Assembly: GCF_022965805.1 (NCBI RefSeq)
Contig: NC_133103.1
Span: 51,968,386 to 52,032,385, forward strand
From: Primulina eburnea
Taxonomy: Eukaryota; Streptophyta; Magnoliopsida; Lamiales; Gesneriaceae
DNA: 64,000 bases
Direction: 5' to 3'
The position numbers were made by a program, and so were the translations under genes. Shown in pieces: positions 25,015-35,690 of the stretch. Numbering within the stretch: the first letter of the stretch is position 1; each line of letters begins with the position of its first letter. The notes under the pieces were generated by a model that did not search any database, was not told where the DNA came from, and saw only the letters and a program-made list of their open reading frames with translations.

Positions 25015-26520
25015 TGTAGTAGCCCGAATTCCAAATTGGGTAATTAACGGATTAATGGTGATTAAGAAGGTTTAATGTGTAATTTTGACCGTGGTCATGA
25101 TCGGACGGACCGAAGATGGTTCGGTAGCACCGAAGAGTTCGGACGATCCGAAGTGAGTTCGGTGGATCCGATCATGAGGTGTCAAGAGCCGATGGACACG
25201 TGGGAGTTCGGACGTTCCGAAGTGTAGGTTCGGTGGATCCGATCGTGAGGTGTCAAGAGCCGATGGACACGTGGGAGTTCGGACGTTCCGAAGTGTAGGT
25301 TCGGTGGATCCGATCGTGAGGTGTCAAGAGCTGATGGACACGTAGGAGTTCGGACGTTCCGAAGTGGGTTCGGTGGATCCGAACATAGCCTATAAATAGT
25401 GCTCGGATTTCCTCATTTTGTATTGACAATCCTTGAGTTGTGTCTCATATTTGAGAGATTTGGAAGGTTTCTAGGGTTAGTTGCCGGTCGAGCGATAGCC
25501 AAGAGCTGCCAGGATTGGTAGTGTAGCGACGCCTGAATTACGAGGCAATCGACATCAAAGGGCTGTCGACGGACGAAGGTAAACCCTAAACCTTTGGTAG
25601 TACTAGGGAGTACTGGTTTTGCTAGTCTAGCATGGTAGTATTGTTCATTGGGTATGCTTTTGATGCGTAGGCTTGTTCTAGACCTGATTAGCGGTGTTGC
25701 GTAAGGCTAGGCTTGCTGTGATAGAGGTACGAAAGTACTATCCGAGATATCCTGGTCGAGTATACATTCATATATGTGTTGCATGATTATTTGCTGCATT
25801 GTTATATGTCATATGATGCATGTTATTATGTCACGTTGTATGATGCATGTTGCATTTCATGTTGAGCCGTATCTTCTTCGAGATAGCCTTTACTGTTGAG
25901 CTGTATCTCTTTCGAGATAAGCTATATCTTGTGGGGCCGCTCAGCCCTGTCTTGTCTTGTGGACGCATGGACACCGAGAGTACACAGTGGCCGACGGGTC
26001 GGGAGGGCTTCGGTGATCCGGGACATTTTAGGTCCACGTCTGTTCTTGCAGTGGATGCAGTGACCCAGAGGTAGGACCGCGCGGCACTATCCACTTGGCG
26101 CCTCTAGACTGAGCATTTTGAGATCTTTTGTGACTCCTGTTTCTTGACTACCCTGGTATCATATCATAGCATGTGCATTTCATATAGGTTTGTATACTCA
26201 TGCTTTTGTACTGGGCGTTCTTATCGCTCACGTCCTCGGTTTTGTTTATCTTGGACACCCCATTTCCACGGGGCAGGCCTCAGGTTGGACAGCTCGGGAA
26301 GAGCAGGAGGAGGACAGTGAGTATCTGGTTGGTTTAGTTTTCAGTACTATTCTATTTCGATATGGTTGTACCGAATATATTTTGAGTTGTTCTGATTTCG
26401 ATTGGGTTGTATAACTACCATTTGTTGACAGTTTTCCGCTGTTATCTCTGATTGTTTTTAATTAAGTTAGTTGCATGCTTAGTTCTCAACTAGTAGGTGA
26501 TTCTGGAACGGGTCACTACA
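25015..26520 (+). mobile_element. Nested solo LTR with TSD GATGT (copy A)
   Basis: 1506 bp starting TGTAGTAGCCCG and ending GGGTCACTACA, flanked by the exact 5-bp duplication GATGT (25010-25014, 26521-26525). It has no PBS, internal region or second LTR, so it is a solo LTR, left by recombination between two LTRs. It carries a TATAAATA box (about 25391), a leader-like region after it and a 71-bp tandem repeat. The parent family is not identified; length and CG-rich repeats suit a Ty3/gypsy LTR. It landed exactly at the stop codon of the accessory frame: the G and A of TGA belong to the duplicated target. Confidence 0.88.
25176..25386 (+). repeat. Three tandem 71-bp units in the solo LTR (copy A)
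   Basis: Units start at 25176, 25247 and 25318 (GAGGTGTCAAGAGC...). Each contains TTCGGACGTTCCGAA, an inverted repeat (TTCGGA/TCCGAA), and GGTTCGGTGGATCCGA. A partial, more diverged unit precedes them (about 25130-25175). They lie upstream of the TATAAATA box, the usual place for LTR enhancer repeats. Confidence 0.85.
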
Positions 26521-26680
26521 GATGTTTTGTTGATTGTTGGACTGACTACTTTGGTGCTTTAACTGCTTTTGTTCTGTTCTAAGTCTCTCCTTGTTATTGA
26601 CCTAATCAATGATATAATCTGAGTGTTACAACATCTATCGTGCAACATCTAACTTGCAAATTTTTTACTGGGTTTGTTTT

Positions 26681-26766
26681 TCAGGGGGAGTCAACAACTG
26701 GTTGACTAATCCAGGGGGAGTTACCATTTTACTGAGTTTTGTCCAGAAAGGCAAAAAGGGGGAGAT
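26681..26766 (+). promoter_or_regulatory. Polypurine tract region with repeated GGGGGAG
   Basis: AAAAAGGGGGAGAT (26753-26766) abuts the 3' LTR and is the expected plus-strand primer. Two further CAGGGGGAG tracts lie just upstream (26681-26690 and 26711-26720), flanking a palindrome GTCAACAACTGGTTGAC. Multiple polypurine tracts before the 3' LTR are a described Sirevirus feature. Confidence 0.85.
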
Positions 26767-27557
26767 TGAAAGGAATTTTATTCCTTGAAATATTTCCTTC
26801 GTTTAATACTTTCCTTGTTTAAAAAGATCTTTGTTGTTTTGCCTTTCTAGACATACTATATGATCTCCTATAAAATTTAATAGAATCATCGATAATGTAG
26901 AAAAGATATGATTTGATCTTCAAGATATGTTATCCTTAATTTAAAATGAGTTTGTTTCCTTATAAAATTGGTTTTCCATATTTTATAGGACTCCGAAGAC
27001 AAGCTAGTAGAAATAGGAGAAGAAGATACAGAACTGGGTGTGGATGAGACGATTTGCAGAGACGTTTACCGAAGCCTAGCAATCTCGTGTGATTGATAAC
27101 CTGTTGCTGTGAAGTGTTGCCGACATCTGAAGACAACACCTAATCACGGCTGTGATTAGTGTGTTCAGTTTCGAAGAGTTTATCACTTCTCGGTTGATGC
27201 ATCCGATATAGTTTTGTTATACGGTTTGTTAGAAGTATAGGACGCAATTTGTCACTCGCCTGTACAAGGGAGTTGTTTTGTTTTCTCACTAGTATTGGTT
27301 TTTGTAAACTTACAAGTTTTTCTAGTGAAGTATTTTGCCCTGAGGCATCGCACAAGTATTTTATACTTGTGCATAATTTATATCTCGTCTCTCTTATTAT
27401 TATCGTTATTCCAACTACGTTTAGGTGTGTTAAAATTATAACTTCCGCTGCATGTTGTCGTGAGTGTTACAACACTTACGTACAACACCTATATTCTGAA
27501 ACACACAACATTCACTCTCAACTCACTCACATATACACTGTGGAAACAGAACTTTCA
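26767..27557 (+). repeat. 3' LTR of Sirevirus copy A
   Basis: 791 bp, TGAAAG...CTTTCA, followed by TSD CATAA at 27558-27562. It is nearly identical to the 5' LTR and carries the same palindromes, including GCACAAGTAT/ATACTTGTGC at 27350-27372. Confidence 0.93.
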
Positions 27558-27941
27558 CATAAGTTAGCTCAAGCATGATTCTAAAGTCTCTAAAGTGTGT
27601 TTTGTTTTTATGTTACCCAAGTTAGGCAGTTACTATACATTTTGGATTGTTCTTTGAGCAATTTACCAGAACATCAGATGTTATGATATTTCAGCATGCT
27701 TAATTTGATTTTATATGTCTTGCTGGTGTTGCGCGGCTTCTAGGATTATATCTTAATGTCAAATCACTAAAATGTCCATTATAAATAGTAAATACTACTT
27801 GTTATGCCATTCTTTCTCCCATTTCTTATAATCGTAAAAACTCATTTGAAAACTTAAAAAAAAGCTTTGGTAAGTTGTTACAAAAACAACCAATCAATCA
27901 AGTAGTTGCTTTCGAAGACGATGAAACTCTACAATCAATCA

Positions 27942-27946
27942 TATAC
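27942..27946. other. Duplication junction with 5-base filler TATAC
   Basis: After CAATCAATCA (end of the left unit, 27941) come five bases TATAC that match neither the continuation of the flank (AGTAC at 38618) nor the element base-for-base (TAATT at 17266). The right unit then begins with TAATCACCAC at 27947. This resembles an end-joining scar. Confidence 0.8.
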
Positions 27947-30900
27947 TAATCACCACTTGTGCATGCGCCAAAGATGCTTGGGAGATACTCCAAAAGCACT
28001 GTGAAGGATCCGCAAGTGTGCGTAAAACTAGGCTAAGGATGGTGACATCAAAGTTCGAAAGTTTGAGAATGGAGGACAAGGAGTCTATCCTTGAGCATGA
28101 CTGCCGGCTGAGACAACTCTCAAATGAATCACATGGCCTAGGAGATCCCATACCAAATGAAAGATTGGTGAACAAGGTCCTAAGATCTCTTCCTGAGAGA
28201 TTCAATGTCAAAGTCTTTGCTATTGAAGAATCTAAAGACACGTCAACAATCAACTTAGATGAACTAATGAGTTCTCTCAGAACCTTTGAGATGAATCTCG
28301 ATCTTCAAAGGAAGGATAAAGGGAAGACAATAGCCTTTAAAGCCTCAACTGAATCTTATGATGAAATCCTTCAAATATCTAAAGAGGTGGATAAGTCTGA
28401 TTTAGGTGAAGAATCGATCTCTCTTTTTACTAAGAAATTTGGTGATTATTTGAAGACTATGAGAGAAAAGAAGAAAATTGGACAAAAGTCTGAGCTGCCC
28501 AATAACTCCACATTTGCAAAACCTCAAAAGTTTACTCCTATGAAAGGACAGTTTCGACCAAAGACCGAAGTGAAAATCCAATCTAATGTCAGAAACCTGG
28601 ACTCGGTGCAATGTAGAGAGTGTTCGGGATATGGACACTATGCCAATGAGTGTGCCAATCGACTTAAGAAAAACAAAGGCATGACTGTCACCCTGAGTGA
28701 TGAAGAGTCTGATGATGATCAAGGATCGAGTGAATCTGAAAATCACACATCGTTATCTTCTGTGATCAAGGAAAAGCGCTCAATGCAAGTCAATCCTTTG
28801 GGTGTTGCCACAGGTGTTGCAATACCTGGCCGCAACACCTCTTCGAAGTCAGTATGTCTTAAATCTACAACCCTTGCGGAGGCAAGTGAGTCTGAAATTC
28901 AAGAAATAGATGATGATGAAGTCACTCTAGAAAGTGTGCAGACGATGTACGAAGAATTATATGAAGACTGGATCAAAAGAACCAAAGTAAATGCAAGTCT
29001 CTCCAAAGAAAATGTTGAGCTAAAGTCACAAATTTCACGACTTGAAGTAATCTTAAGCAAGAAAGATTTGGAATTATGCAAAATCAAAGAGGAACTTGGA
29101 GAAGCAACTCAGATTCTTGCCAAGATGAATTCAAGCTCATCCAAACTTGATTCACTTTTGATGACTGGACAGAATGACAAAGCTGGACTTGGTTATCCGA
29201 ATAGTCTGTTTGAAATTGGAGAATCTTCCAATACTAAGGGAAAACAAACTGTTTTTGTCAAAGGAAGTGTTGAAGCTTCGAATGCTACACAAACTGAAAA
29301 GAGTACTCCATCAAAAGGGCGAATGTCTATCAAGAAGTCTAAATCCAGAAAGCGCCACTTCATCTGTCACTACTGTTACAGACCTGGTCATATCAAACCC
29401 TACTGCTTTAAACTGAGAGATGATTACAAGAGATGGGAATCAGAACGGGTGTTGCCACAGGTGTTGTACAACACCCGGCGCAACACTGCCAACAGAAAAC
29501 CGATGGTAAAAAAGGTTTGGGTACCAAAGGCACAGATTCAATGTTCTGTTATTTATACTTCATTAAAGACTAACATTGCAGGAATATGGTACTTTGACAG
29601 TGGCTGCTCGCGCCACATGACAGGTTCTAAAGACCATTTGATTGACTTTGTTGAACTAAGGAGTGGTCATGTGACGTACGGTGGTGGTGCTAAAGGAAGA
29701 ATTACTGGCAAAGGAACCTTGAATGTTGATGGACTGCCTAATCTACACAATGTGCTCTATGTCGAAGGGCTTAACTCAAACTTAATAAGCATAAGTCAAC
29801 TTTGTGATGACGGTTTGCATGTTAAGTTTGATAAAGACAATTGTGAAGTGTTTGATAATGCTAATACTCGCATTTTGACAGGTACTAGGTCTGCTGATAA
29901 TTGCTATCAACTTGGAGAAGACGTAGTAAGCAATCATTCAAAGGTGAGCGAATTAAACATGTGGCATCAAAAATTGGGACATGCAAACTTCAAGACATTA
30001 AAGAATCTTGGTAAGTACGATGCTGTGAGAGGTATGCCTAATCTATCCTCTGGAATTTCGTATGTTTGTGGTGCATGTCAAAAAGATAAGCAAACACGTG
30101 TTCCCCACCAAGTGTTGCAACACTTTGGGACAACACGGTGTCTTGAACTCTTGCACATGGATCTTATGGGTCCAATGGAAGTGGAAAGTCTTGGAGGTAA
30201 GAAGTATTCATGTGTTTGTGTGGATGATTTCTCTCGCTTTACTTGGGTAAGATTTCTTAGAGAAAAATCCGATACATTTGATGTTTTCAAGAAATTACAT
30301 GCTAAGATTACTAATCTACATAATCTGAGGGTTGGTAAGATAAGGACCGATCATGGTAAAGAATTTGAAAACTCACGCTTTGTATCATTTTGTGAAAAGA
30401 GAGGGATAACTCATGAATTTTCGGCCCCTAAGACTCCTCAACAAAATGGAATAGCCGAAAGGAAGAATAGGACACTGCAAGAAATGGCTAGGGTCATGTT
30501 AAGCTCTAAGAATATTTCAAAGAGATTTTGGGCCGAGGCCTTGAACACAGCATGTCATATTTCAAATCGTGTGTACTTAAGGAGTGGTTCTACTATGACA
30601 TCCTATGAAATCATCATGGGAAAGAGGCCGAACCTCAAGTATTTTCATGTCTTTGGGTGTGTATGTTATGTTTTGAATGACCGAGACCATCTTGCTAAAT
30701 TCGACTCTAAAAGTGACAAATGTTTATTTCTTGGTTATTCATCCAATAGTCGTGCATATCGCATGTATAATCTGAGAACAAGAACGACTATGGAATCTAT
30801 TAACGTTGTGTTTGACGATCTTGCAGATCTAGCAGGAAAAACAATCGAGGATGATGTTGATGGGCTCCTGAATACAAGTGAGACACTGCCTAACACAGAT

Positions 30901-32697
30901 GTTGGACCCGGTGTTGTAACACCTGAGACAACACCTGCACCGGCAGATGAACAAGGAGAGAATTCTGAAAAGGAGGATGATGTAACCAATGAAGGGATTG
31001 ATATTCCCAGTAAGATCCAGAAAAATCATCCTTCATCTCAGATCCTCGGTGAAACATTTGGAGGAATGCAAACTAGAAGAAATGAGAAGGTAGACTATCG
31101 GAAAATGATGGGACTAGTATGCATGACTTCCGTGTACTCTCAAGTAAGCCACTCTTGTTTTGTTTCACTCGTTGAACCCAAAAATATAAGTGAAGCCTTA
31201 AAAGATGAATTTTGGGTTGATGCCATGCATGAGGAACTTGAACAATTTGTTAGGAATGATGTGTGGGATTTGGTTCCCAGACCCGATAATGTGAATGTTA
31301 TTGGAACCAAATGGATCTTTAAAAACAAAACTGATGAATCTGGAATTGTTGTGAGAAACAAAGCTAGGCTAGTGGCTCAAGGGTATACACAAATTGAAGG
31401 AATTGATTTTGATGAAACGTTTGCCCCTGTTGCCCGGATTGAATCGGTTAGACTTTTACTTGCTATTGCATGTCACATGGACATAAAATTATATCAAATG
31501 GATGTGAAAAGTGCATTCTTGAATGACATCTTGAAAGAAGAAGCTTATGTAAGCCAACCTAAAGGATTTGAAGATCCACACCATCCGAACCATGTCTACA
31601 AGTTGAAGAAGGCACTGTACGGGCTTAAACAAGCTCCTCGAGCATGGTATGGTAAGCTTACGGAATTTCTGCTTGACTTAGGCTTCAAAAGAGGTGAGGT
31701 TGATAAAACCCTGTTTATTCAAAAATCGAAGCATGATATTCTGGTGTGTCAAATTTATGTGGATGACATCATTTTTGGTGCTTCTTCTCAAAAGGATGTT
31801 GATGAATTTGTTAAATGCATGTCTACCACATTTGAAATGAGCATGGTATGAGAATTAAGTTTTTTTCTTGGATTGCAAATTAAACAAATGCATGATGGTA
31901 TCTTTCTATGTCAATCCAAGTATGCCAAAAATTTGGTGAAGAAATTTTCTGCTGAGAACACTAAACACATGAAAACTCCAATGGGATCGTCTGAAAAAAT
32001 GTCAAAAGAAGATGTTGCCGCAGATGTTGACAACACCCAGTATCGCAGCATCATAGGCAGTCTTCTTTACTTAAGTGCGAGTCGTCCCGACATCATGTTT
32101 AGTGTATGTTTGTGTGCTAGGTACCAGGCTGATCCTAAAGTCACTCACCTAAAGGCTGTCAAAAGAATTTTGCGATATATATCTGGAACAGTTGACTTAG
32201 GTTTATGGTACACCAAAGAAACAAACACCAATTTAGTGGGATTTAGTGATGCTGACTGGGCTGGAAACTTAGATGATAGGAAAAGTACCACAGGTGGATG
32301 TTTTTATCTTGGTAACAATTTGGTGTCATGGTATAGCAGAAAGCAAAATTGTGTGTCCTTGTCCACTGCTGAATCAGAATATGTTGCGGCTGCTAGTTGT
32401 TGTTCACAACTTTTGTGGATGAATCAAATGATTAACGATTATGGATTCAGCAGTGACACCTTAATTGTATACTGTGACAATTCGAGTGCAATCAATATTT
32501 CAAAAAATCCAGTACAACACTCTCGAACTAAACACATTGACATTAGACATCATTTTTTTCGAGATTTAGTTGAAAAGGGAATAATTCGAATGGAATTTGT
32601 TGGAACTGAAAACCAACTGGCTGATATTTTTACAAAACCATTGGATTTTGAGAGATTCTCCAATCTTAGGAAGTCTCTCAGCTTGTGTGCACAATGA
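27947..32697 (+). pseudogene. Sirevirus gag-pol, 5'-truncated, one in-frame TGA (copy B)
   Basis: The frame continues from the join without an initiating ATG (the upstream in-frame stop is at 27922-27924; the first internal ATG is at 28039). It contains both zinc knuckles, the DSG protease, the integrase D-D-E, RT with YVDD (about 31756) and RNase H. The TGA at 31849-31851 is the same as in copy A. One visible amino-acid difference just after the stop (MQIKQM against MKIKQM) and a silent change near 31434 distinguish the copies. Confidence 0.92.
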
Positions 32698-33043
32698 TCA
32701 TTTACGGATGTTGTCCTGGGTGTTCCAACACTGGCGGACAACACTCAGCATGCATGTGCATTTTTTTTAGGATGCTAGACATATTGCATACATCTTGTTT
32801 TGTGTGAAGCCCGTAACAAAGTGAAGGACACTAAATGGCGCACTCTCAGGTGTGATTCGAACTTTCTATCAAAATTCTCTAAAAGGTATGGAGTGTGCTC
32901 AATTCAAGTCATAATGCTGTTGCGGATGTTTATGTTCCACATGATCTTATCCTATGCAGATAATGACTTGAAAAACTGTTGAGCAATAAGGTGAAAAATA
33001 GAAAAGAGGAGAATAACTGAACAAAAAAATTGTTTAGAAGAAA

Positions 33044-33196
33044 ATGGAAAAAGCTACCTAGAAGAGTCCCATGAAGACCGTTCTTCTAGTGTGGGAGCTA
33101 CCACTTCTAAGTCAAAATACAGATGGAAAAAGCTACCTAGAGGAGTCCTATGAAGACCGTTCCTCTGGAGTGGGAGCTACCATGTCTGAATTAAAG
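33044..33196 (+). repeat. Two tandem 79-bp units (copy B)
   Basis: The same pair as in copy A, shifted by 10,676 bp, with units starting at 33044 and 33123 in the spacer between pol and the accessory frame. Confidence 0.8.
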
Positions 33197-33774
33197 AGGT
33201 TCAAGAAAGTTTTAGTCTCACGAGTGAGTGTTGCCAAGAGGTGCTGCCAACACCCAAGTACAGGCTGATCACAGTTTGGTCACTTGCATGTATATTTCAT
33301 TTTTGATCACATTTTAGGCATAAATTTTAAGTTATTCATATTGCTGTTATGTAAATTCATCATGTCCAGTGGGCTATCAGTTCTTGACAAATGAAAGACG
33401 AAGAAAAACCCCAACCAACCCAATCTTGAAATACATTGTTATCTAACGGTTAGTGGGGTTAATTCGATGTGGCGTTTCATTCTGCCTGATTTTTTTTAAT
33501 GATTACACTGGCTCGGAAAGTTACCGTTGGATGAGCGTAAATTCTGATTTGGAAAGAAGCTGCGGTTACGGGTTGAGAGAATGTTACCGTTGGAGGGATA
33601 TGCTTAAATACTCAGGAATGGATGATGCAACAACTTTATTGTCTGTTATTTTCTCGCACAATATATAATTTTGTCCTGCTCTCATTACTCATTTGTTGCG
33701 AAAAGTTATCTCTGTCTTCGAATTTTCTTGTGTCCCTTCGCTCCACACTATTTCTTGTGTTCTTTATTCTACAG

Positions 33775-35687
33775 ATGGCTGGCTTCGATCGTCACGACAT
33801 CAGAAATGAAATGGCTGCGAGTTTGGGGGAAAAATCACCTTACTCAACACCCTCAGCCGAAACCAATGTGGAAGGGATGGCAATGGTCAGTGTACCAGAA
33901 GAACCAGTGCCGCTGGAAACTATTGCTCCTGGTGAACCCGGGAATGCAATCGACATTGAAAATCCACCAGATTTTGAGGCGGTGAATAGAGCTTTCCCCC
34001 CTGTTCCTATGCGTCGCACGTCAAAGAGACAAGCAGGGTTCGATCCTGACTTTGTTCCTACGAAGAAACCAAGGGCATCCACCGTCCCATTTATTCTGGA
34101 CCCTGATTTCTCTTCTGGAGACGACTCCAATGATGAGGATTTTGAGTTGGTGGCTCGCCCCAAACCAACTGTTACTGCAAAGGAGAGTGGCTCTTCTTCT
34201 GGTGCCCACAAGCAACACCCAGTCACGGACACTCAAGATGTTGCTGAAGAAAGAGTTCCTGGTGAGCCTGAAGAAGATGAGCAATCCCTGCCGAATTTCT
34301 GGCACAACTCAAAGAAGATAAGGCGGCCAAGAAACAAATGGCTCAGGAGGAAGAACCTGATTCAGAAATGATGAAGGAATTTGAACAAAACCAGCCTGGC
34401 GCTTCTGACGAGTCCTCCTCATCGTCTGTCTCTGACTTTGAATCAGAGGAACAAGGTAATGATGCATCTGAGGAGACTGACTCTGAAGCCAGCGAATCCT
34501 CTGAGAATGCTGCTGCTGCTGCACCCGATGTTGAGGATGATGTTGACAACACCTCCCACAACACTGACTCTGCTGATTATGATCTCAGTAAGTCCTTCTC
34601 TCCGAAGTTTTACTAAGAAGAGGCCTTGGCATTGTGGCCCATATTTATTCATCGAGAGTTGATTGAAGAGAAAAACATTGACTTTGATGCGTATGGAAAG
34701 CATAATCTGATTGAATTTTTGAAGAGCCGAAGGCTGCTCTCAACTGTCACTGCAGTCATGCCCTACTGTCGCAGAGTGGTGTTGGAGTTTTATTGCAATC
34801 TTTTGAGGAGTGTGGCCGATGAGGACTCGGTGAAATACGGCAGAGTGTTCGTTCGGGATCGTATTTACAATTTCTCACCAACTGTGATCAATGCTTTTTA
34901 TGACACCCCAGATATTGAAGAGGCTGAAGAGGACTTAGATATTCATGCTGTCACCACTGTGCTTACTGGAGGTGTGGTCAAAATTTTCCCTGATCATCCC
35001 AAGAAATTGAGTGCTGCAAATCTCACCTCCTTCTTTTCTGTTCTACATAAAACTGCTATTTGGAACTGGACTCCATCGAGCAACACTACCACGGTGACTC
35101 GCTCACAGGCCATCATGCTATTCGCTATTGGAACCGGGCGTGCCTTTAACTTTGGGAAGTTGGTTTTTCAGAATACAGTGCAATACGCTCAAGGGGATTT
35201 CAAGAAAACCAAGCTTCCTTACCCTTCGCTCATCTATGGCATCCTGGAATCTCAAGGGTTCATTCCGGATATTGATGAAGAGCTCTGCCCTGTTGGCGAT
35301 TCCCTGAAGATTTCCCCAGCTTACTTCAAGGGCAACAGAAAAGTCGATCTGCCTTGGATGGGTTCGAGTGTTGCTGCAGATGTTGGCCACACTGGTGAAA
35401 CAACATCTGACCCTCTGCCTGACATTTCGAGTCTGCCCCCGACACCTCCTGCTGGCTATGTTACACTGTCCCTCTCCTACATTCGTGCTCAAATCGCCTA
35501 TGGTCGACAACAGATTGATAATGCTAGGGCGACCATCGAGCATTATGAAAATCAAGTGGCTGATTATGAGCTTTTGCTAGCGGCAAGTCTCCATTCTGGA
35601 CAAAAAGGGGGAGTAGACACTGCTGCTGGGACCAGTGGGACAAAAATGGCCGATCAAGATGATGACGCAGACAAGGAAACTGACTGA
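33775..35687 (+). pseudogene. Accessory (env-position) frame, broken (copy B)
   Basis: It has the same structure as in copy A: ATG at 33775 directly after TTCTACAG, frameshift near 34276, stop TAA 34614-34616, then the globular Transposase_32-like part ending at TGA 35685-35687. A base difference upstream of the ATG (33733, T instead of C) separates it from copy A. Both defects are shared, so both are older than the duplication. Confidence 0.7.
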
Positions 35688-35690
35688 TGT

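Larger units (their letters stand above)
16465..27489 (+). repeat. Dispersed GTGTTG/CAACAC palindromic motif
   Basis: A 35-40-bp motif recurs about 14 times in copy A. Its idealised form is (A/G)TGTTG, 6 bases, (A/G)TGTTG, 0-2 bases, CAACAC, 6-8 bases, CAACAC. Approximate positions: 16465, 16809, 18126, 18773, 19422, 20223, 21335, 22032, 22552, 23851, 24692, 26623, 27108 and 27453. Some copies lack one arm (21335, 22552, 26623). It lies in LTRs, in gag-pol, in the accessory frame and in spacers. In coding DNA it is read in more than one frame, so the bases rather than the amino acids are shared. Confidence 0.8.
16124..27557 (+). mobile_element. Sirevirus-like Ty1/copia element, copy A (complete ends)
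   Basis: An 11,434-bp element bounded by 791-bp LTRs that begin TGAAAG and end CTTTCA, flanked by the 5-bp target duplication CATAA (16119-16123 and 27558-27562). Order: LTR, PBS, gag-pol, spacer, accessory frame in env position, nested solo LTR, several purine-rich tracts, LTR. Length, two Gag zinc knuckles, integrase style and the extra downstream frame fit the Sirevirus (SIRE/Maximus) lineage. The two LTRs differ at five positions by eye, so insertion is recent. Both the pol and accessory frames are broken, so it is non-autonomous now. Confidence 0.9.
17271..27941 (+). repeat. Tandem duplication, left unit (10,671 bp)
   Basis: From gag codon 94 of the Sirevirus through its 3' LTR and 384 bp of right flank, this unit is repeated at 27947-38617 with an offset of 10,676 bp. 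Differences seen by eye are few (for example near 20758, 21201, 23057, 25147, 26300 and 26476). The unit ends in host flank (CAATCAATCA), so this is a segmental duplication and not a second transposition. Confidence 0.93.

Noticed and set aside
17212..25555. Antisense and off-frame open stretches of 60-145 residues over the Sirevirus genes
   Set aside because: They mirror the gag-pol and accessory frames, have no domain of their own, and recur identically in both units only because the DNA is duplicated.
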